DNA from: Micromonospora qiuiae
GTDB lineage: Bacteria; Actinomycetota; Actinomycetes; Mycobacteriales; Micromonosporaceae
Length of the DNA: 63,379 nt
Direction of reading: 5' to 3'
Assembly (NCBI RefSeq): GCF_016863555.1
Contig: NZ_BOPC01000054.1
Coordinates: 1 to 63,379 of the forward strand
The notes under the pieces are model-generated. The model ran no database searches, was not told the DNA's origin, and saw nothing but the letters and a program-made list of their open reading frames with translations. Shown here one piece after another: positions 59,603 through 63,379 of the stretch (within the stretch, counting starts at the first letter, position 1; each line of letters opens with the position of its first letter). The position numbers were made by a program, and so were the translations under genes.

Positions 59603-60364
59603 ATGAAGCCCTCCGCTCGTATCGCTCCACGTCGGCCCGTACGGCGCGGGAGTGGCCCTCATGGGATCCGGCGTACCGCCGGGTGGCTCGGTCCCGTGCT
59701 GGTCATCGCCGTGGTCGCGGTGCTGATCGTGCTCGGCCGGCCGTCGTCCGACGCGACGCCGGCCGCGTCCGGCGGACAGGCGGCGGGCTCCGGGGAGGAA
59801 CGGGTGAACCCGTTCGCCGGGCTGGTCCGGCGGACCCCGGGGGACCCGGTGGCACTGGGCGACCCGGATGCGCCGGTCGTGATCCTGGAGTACTCCGACT
59901 TCCAGTGCCCGTTCTGTCGACGGCACGCACGGCAGGTCGAACCCCGGCTGATCCGTGAGTACGTCGACAGGGGTCTGGTCCGCATCGAGTGGCGGGACCT
60001 GCCGTACCTCGGGCCGGAGTCGCGCCACGCCGCGGCCGCCGCCCGCGCCGCTGGCGCTCAGGGCAAGTTCTGGCAGTACCACGACGCGCTGTACGCCGAG
60101 GAGCGGCGGGTCAACAGCGGGGCTCTGGACGACGAGGCGCTGCGCGCCGCCGCCCGCGAGCTCGGGCTGGACCTGGCGCGCTTCGACGCCGATCGTGCCT
60201 CCGCGGTCACCGCAGCCGCCATCGACCGGGACGCGCAGGAGGCCACGTCGATGGGGATCACCGGCACGCCGGCGTTCATCGTCGGCGGTACCCCGATCAT
60301 CGGCGCCCAGCCGTTCGAAGCGTTCAAGCACGCCATCGACAGGGAGCTGGAGCTGGCGCGATGA
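59603..60364 (+). CDS. DsbA-like thioredoxin-fold disulfide oxidoreductase
   Basis: 253 residues: N-terminal membrane anchor (about residues 27-45, WLGPVLVIAVVAVLIVLG) and an extracytoplasmic thioredoxin domain with YSDFQCPFCRRHA and the cis-Pro loop GITGTPAFIVGG. It oxidises or isomerises cysteines outside the membrane. ATG 59603 follows AGGGAG. Its stop overlaps the CcdA-like start (ATGA). Expected to be induced with the BlaI regulon. Confidence 0.92.
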   Translation: MKPSARIAPRRPVRRGSGPHGIRRTAGWLGPVLVIAVVAVLIVLGRPSSDATPAASGGQAAGSGEERVNPFAGLVRRTPGDPVALGDPDAPVVILEYSDFQCPFCRRHARQVEPRLIREYVDRGLVRIEWRDLPYLGPESRHAAAAARAAGAQGKFWQYHDALYAEERRVNSGALDDEALRAAARELGLDLARFDADRASAVTAAAIDRDAQEATSMGITGTPAFIVGGTPIIGAQPFEAFKHAIDRELELAR

Positions 60365-61197
60365 GCGACATCGGCTACTTGGCCGCGCTGCTCGGCGGGA
60401 CGCTCGCCCTGCTGAGCCCGTGCAGCGCGATGCTGCTGCCGTCGTTCTTCGCGTACGCCTTCGGCAGCTCCGGCCGCCTTCTGGCTCGCACCGGCGTGTT
60501 CTACCTCGGGCTTGCCGCGGTCCTGGTGCCCCTCGGCGTCGGGTCCTCCGCCCTCGCGGGCCTGTTCTTCCGCCACCGCGACACGCTGATCCTGGTCGCC
60601 GGTTGGTCGATCATCACGTTGGGCGTCGTGCAGCTGGCCGGACGCGGTTTCGCGTTCGGGCCCGCGCAGCGCTGGCTGGGCCGGCTGACCGGAGACTCCC
60701 CGGCCTCGGTCTTCGTCCTCGGCGCGGTCTACGGGCTCGCCGGGTTCTGCTCCGGGCCGATCCTCGGCGCGATCCTCACGATCGCCGCCACCTCCGATCA
60801 GCCCGCATCCGGTGGGGCACTGCTCGCCGTCTACGCCCTCGGCATGGCTGCGCCACTGCTGCTGCTCGCCCTGGTCTGGGACCGGTGGCGCATCGGGCAG
60901 CGGCGGTGGCTGCGCGGCCGGCTCCTGGCGGTCGGCAGGTTCCGGGTACACAGCATCTCCCTCATCTCCGGACTGCTGTTCATCGCGCTCGGCGCGTTGT
61001 TCCTGGCCTTCGACGGCACCGCCGGGCTGGCCGGCGGCCTGGGCCTGACCGACGTCGAGGGCACGGCACAGGAATGGGTGACCGACAGCCTCGGTTCCGT
61101 GCCCGACGAGGCGATACTGCTGCTCGTCGCCGCCGCCGCGCTAGCCATTCTGGTCCACCGCCGTCGCCGGGACGCCTCGAACCGCGCCACCCGGTGA
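60361..61197 (+). CDS. CcdA/DsbD-like transmembrane thiol-disulfide transporter
   Basis: 278 residues with six to eight membrane helices. The two redox cysteines sit in LALLSPCSAMLLPSFF and LAGFCSGPILGAIL, as in CcdA. It moves reducing equivalents from cytosolic thioredoxin to outside partners, here most likely the DsbA-like protein just upstream. Start ATG overlaps that gene. The C-terminal tail (TDVEGTAQEWVTDSLG) and an extra helix lie beyond the usual CcdA core. Confidence 0.9.
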   Translation: MSDIGYLAALLGGTLALLSPCSAMLLPSFFAYAFGSSGRLLARTGVFYLGLAAVLVPLGVGSSALAGLFFRHRDTLILVAGWSIITLGVVQLAGRGFAFGPAQRWLGRLTGDSPASVFVLGAVYGLAGFCSGPILGAILTIAATSDQPASGGALLAVYALGMAAPLLLLALVWDRWRIGQRRWLRGRLLAVGRFRVHSISLISGLLFIALGALFLAFDGTAGLAGGLGLTDVEGTAQEWVTDSLGSVPDEAILLLVAAAALAILVHRRRRDASNRATR

Positions 61198-61307
61198 GCT
61201 GCCATAGCGCTGTGACCCAGAACACTTGACGCAGTGTCACACTTCGGGGTCATCCCCTCGTCCATGAGCGACTGGTCAACCACCACTTTCACGCTCAGGA
61301 GGCCCCG

Positions 61308-61664
61308 ATGCTCGCCATCTATCTCACGGTGACCCTGCTCACCTCAGCCCTCAACGGTGCGGCCGCCATCGCGAATGTGATCGGACACGACTACCCGAAG
61401 ACGGAGGCGGACCGCAATCGGATACCCCGATCGTGGGTACGACCACTGGGACTGCTCCTGGGCGCGGGCGCGCTCGGCTTGCTGGCCGGGTTCGTCGTGC
61501 CGGTCGTGGGTACGCTCGCGGCGGCCGGTCTGGTCTTGTACTTTCTCGGCGCGCTGGGCGCACATGTGCGGGCGGGTAATTTCCGACTCGGCGCCTGGGC
61601 ACTCTTCTTCGGACTTGCTCTGGCCGCACTCATCGTCAACCTCGCCTACCACATGGAGGCTTGA
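61308..61664 (+). CDS. DoxX-like small membrane protein
   Basis: 118 residues with four hydrophobic helices and the DoxX_2-type start LTSALNGAAAIANVIGHDY. ATG 61308 has CAGGAGG upstream. Function unknown; DoxX-like proteins are often linked with redox or thiosulfate metabolism. It lies about 110 bases after the CcdA-like gene, perhaps a separate transcript. Confidence 0.82.
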   Translation: MLAIYLTVTLLTSALNGAAAIANVIGHDYPKTEADRNRIPRSWVRPLGLLLGAGALGLLAGFVVPVVGTLAAAGLVLYFLGALGAHVRAGNFRLGAWALFFGLALAALIVNLAYHMEA

Positions 61665-61801
61665 TGTAACTGGTGGCTGGTCCGTTCACAGCGGCTCGCC
61701 GCGTAGGTCGCAGGCTCGGTCAGCGGATCGGTCGCCGAGGCGGGATCTGCCCGATCGGCACGGGCCGTGGAGAATGCCGACCGGCCGGTAGAGTCGTCCG
61801 C

Positions 61802-62746
61802 GTGGACCTGGACGACATCGCCGCCCGGCTCGGGGTGCCCGTCGAGGACGTCGACCGCGTGCACCGGCTCGCCGGAGACCGGCCGTCGGCACCGCTGCCC
61901 GCCAAGGCCGACGCGCCCGCGATCCTCGACCGGCTCGGGGTGCGGCCGGACGACGCCGCCGAGATCATGGCAGGCTGGCCCGACCCCGGCTCTGCACTGT
62001 GGACTCCGGAGCTGCGTTGGCTGCTCGGCCGCTCGATCGCTCTGGTCCGCGCCGACCTCGGGGGTTACGAATGGCTGCCGCCTGGCCCGGCGCTACCGCG
62101 CGAACGAGGCCCTGCCTGGCGGCATCTCTACGTGTACGCGTACCTGGCGCTGGTCGACGTGGTCAGGGGATACCACCGCGACCATGGCGTCCCGGATGCC
62201 GTGTCGTGGGCAACCCTCGCGGACCTGGGCCGCAATCTCGCGATCGACCGGCGGATGCACCGCGAGGGCTGGCCGGTCATGCAGAGCTGGCTGACACTGC
62301 ACGCGCGCGGCGCCGTCTACGAGCTTGGCCGGCTGCAGCACCATCGCGGCGACGGTGCCATCAGCCTGCACATCCCCGAGTCGGGGCCGATGACCCCGGA
62401 GGCGGTCGCGGCGTCGCTCGACGAGGGCCGTGCTTTCTTCCCGCGCCATTTTCCCGACGAGCGCTACACGGAGTTCTCCTGCGGGTCGTGGCTGCTCGAC
62501 CCGCAACTGCGGGAATACCTGCCCGAGGACTCCAATATCGTCCGGTTCCAGCGGAGGTTCGAGCTGGAGCCCTACGAAGAGCCGGAAGGGCTGGACGCTG
62601 ACGTCGAGGTGCTGCGGTTCGTGTTCCGCACCCTGACCACGCCGCTCGACCAGCTGCCGCGCCGCACCGCGCTCCAGCGCGCGGTCGTCGACCACCTGAA
62701 GGCCGGCCGCCACTGGCACTGGCGCCGCGGTCGATTCCCCATCTGA
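61802..62746 (+). CDS. Acyltransferase-domain-containing conserved protein
   Basis: 314 residues. Resembles the actinobacterial two-part proteins annotated as acyltransferase domain-containing, with an N-terminal helical region (RLGVPVEDVDRVHRL) and a GNAT-like C-terminal half (LHIPESGPMTPEAV, FSCGSWLLDPQLREYLPEDS, IVRFQRRFEL). No acetyl-CoA motif is beyond doubt. GTG 61802 is chosen over the open frame from 61673, whose first 43 codons look non-coding. Function not established. Confidence 0.72.
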   Translation: MDLDDIAARLGVPVEDVDRVHRLAGDRPSAPLPAKADAPAILDRLGVRPDDAAEIMAGWPDPGSALWTPELRWLLGRSIALVRADLGGYEWLPPGPALPRERGPAWRHLYVYAYLALVDVVRGYHRDHGVPDAVSWATLADLGRNLAIDRRMHREGWPVMQSWLTLHARGAVYELGRLQHHRGDGAISLHIPESGPMTPEAVAASLDEGRAFFPRHFPDERYTEFSCGSWLLDPQLREYLPEDSNIVRFQRRFELEPYEEPEGLDADVEVLRFVFRTLTTPLDQLPRRTALQRAVVDHLKAGRHWHWRRGRFPI

Positions 62747-62945
62747 TCGGTCAGCGCGCCGGGGCGTGCGGGTGCCGGCACCCGCACGCCACCAGGGCAG
62801 GCTCCGCTGTTTCCATGAACGGCTGAACCGGAGTTCAGACCACGGTGCGGGCCATCGTTGGTGGGTGCCGTTACAGATGGCTCGCTGGCTCGGCTCACCC
62901 TTCAGTTGCGATCGCGGCAATGGCGGCGTGTGGTCGATGGGTTCG

Positions 62946-63021
62946 GCGAGCGAAGGTAGTCGGTGATATGGCCAGGCCCGCAGCCCAGATCGAGCACCGT
63001 GCCGGGTCGCCTCGCCACAAT
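62946..63021 (-). pseudogene. Fragment of a SAM-dependent methyltransferase
   Basis: On the minus strand about 25 codons read PGTVLDLGCGPGHITDYLRS, an intact AdoMet-binding motif I of a class I methyltransferase, with nothing coherent before or after. A decayed gene piece next to the SDR remnant. Confidence 0.65.
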
Positions 63022-63035
63022 GGACGTGCTTTATT

Positions 63036-63330
63036 TCACCGGCGCACTACGGCACGGCCAAGGCCGGCCTCAGCATGCTCAACCGGACGATGGCCCGGGA
63101 GTGGGGACGCCACGGGGTGCGCAGCAACCTGGTCGTGCCCGGCCTGGTGGACTCGGGTGCCCACGAACACTACGAGGACGACGAGAGCATGAGCCGCCTC
63201 TACGGTGCAGAGATCCCGCTGGGCAGGTGGGGAAAGCCCGAGGAGATCGCCGCACCGGTGGTCTTCCTCGCCTCCGACGCCGCCTCCTTCGTCAACGGCG
63301 CCACATGTCGACGGAGGCCAGATCAGCTGA
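63036..63330 (+). pseudogene. C-terminal remnant of a short-chain dehydrogenase/reductase
   Basis: Without any start codon the frame reads AHYGTAKAGLSMLNRTMARE, with the catalytic YxxxK, then RSNLVVPGLVDSG and GKPEEIAAPVVFLASDAAS, the standard C-terminal half of a classical SDR. After FVNGAT the frame shifts by one; the normal ending VDGGQIS and a stop (63328-63330) follow in the next frame. The N-terminal cofactor-binding half is absent. The last bases of the window (63331-63379) show nothing recognisable. Confidence 0.75.
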
Positions 63331-63379
63331 GCGGCGACAAGCGGCTCAGGCTGCCGGCGCGCGGGACACCGCAACTCGT

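Noticed and set aside
1..63379. tRNA, rRNA, CRISPR array, integrase, transposase, MbtH-like gene
   Set aside because: None could be recognised on reading the sequence; short MbtH-like frames near the NRPS genes were looked for and not found.

Overview
The window is high-GC DNA (GC-rich third codon positions, many GTG starts, GGAGG-type ribosome binding sites, ATGA/GTGA gene overlaps) from a filamentous actinobacterium, most likely a Micromonosporaceae-type genome. I see no rRNA, tRNA, CRISPR array, phage or complete insertion sequence.

Region 1 (about 0.7-20.1 kb) is an island of amino-acid and secondary-metabolism enzymes in several short operons. On the minus strand: a DHA2 efflux pump, a PrmC-like methyltransferase, a thioester-reductase-like SDR and a stand-alone acyl-adenylate ligase. 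Then come an M20 deacylase, a SCO6745-like protein and a CMP-sugar-synthetase-like nucleotidyltransferase on the plus strand, a PIG-L deacetylase, a ThDP enzyme plus aminotransferase, an oxidase / pyrroline-5-carboxylate-reductase / TfdA-like dioxygenase group, a DapA-like aldolase and a second M20 peptidase.

Region 2 (about 20.3-47.2 kb) is the core of a non-ribosomal peptide cluster: two convergent transcription units whose last genes overlap by 32 bp at 35,319-35,350. The plus unit encodes an A-T-C NRPS, a (half-C)-A-T-C-A-T-TE NRPS, an SbnA/SbnB-like pair for L-2,3-diaminopropionate (Dap), an EamA exporter, a LysA-fold decarboxylase with an altered specificity motif, and an AlaX-type tRNA-editing protein. 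The minus unit is two tightly coupled blocks: desaturase, O-acetylhomoserine-sulfhydrylase-like PLP enzyme, class-I-amidotransferase-like (C26) hydrolase, BioF2/FemAB-like acyltransferase and MFS; then a haem-oxygenase-like di-iron protein, ATP-grasp ligase, MFS, second ATP-grasp ligase, methyltransferase and isochorismatase-like hydrolase. The specificity residues I read suggest a Val-like residue, Ser and a diamino acid such as Dap. The desaturase plus gamma-replacement PLP enzyme recalls the rhizobitoxine pair (RtxA C-terminal part / RtxC); the di-iron enzyme, PLP enzyme, ATP-grasp and glutamine-amide-type hydrolase recall beta-ethynylserine (bes) chemistry. My best inference is an exported antimetabolite peptide or peptide-conjugated unsaturated amino acid, with AlaX as candidate self-protection. 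I do not recognise the product.

Region 3 (about 47.5-63.4 kb) looks like ordinary chromosome with signs of decay: two TetR-controlled resistance modules (MFS; TetX-like monooxygenase), DUF488, a SigE-type sigma factor with its membrane partner, an XRE/GntR regulatory pair, and a BlaI/M56-controlled thiol-redox operon (DsbA-like, CcdA-like, CPVC membrane protein) with a perfect 10-bp inverted-repeat operator. Gene debris (flavoprotein, GNAT, methyltransferase, SDR remnants) and a repeated ~58-bp segment mark this side.
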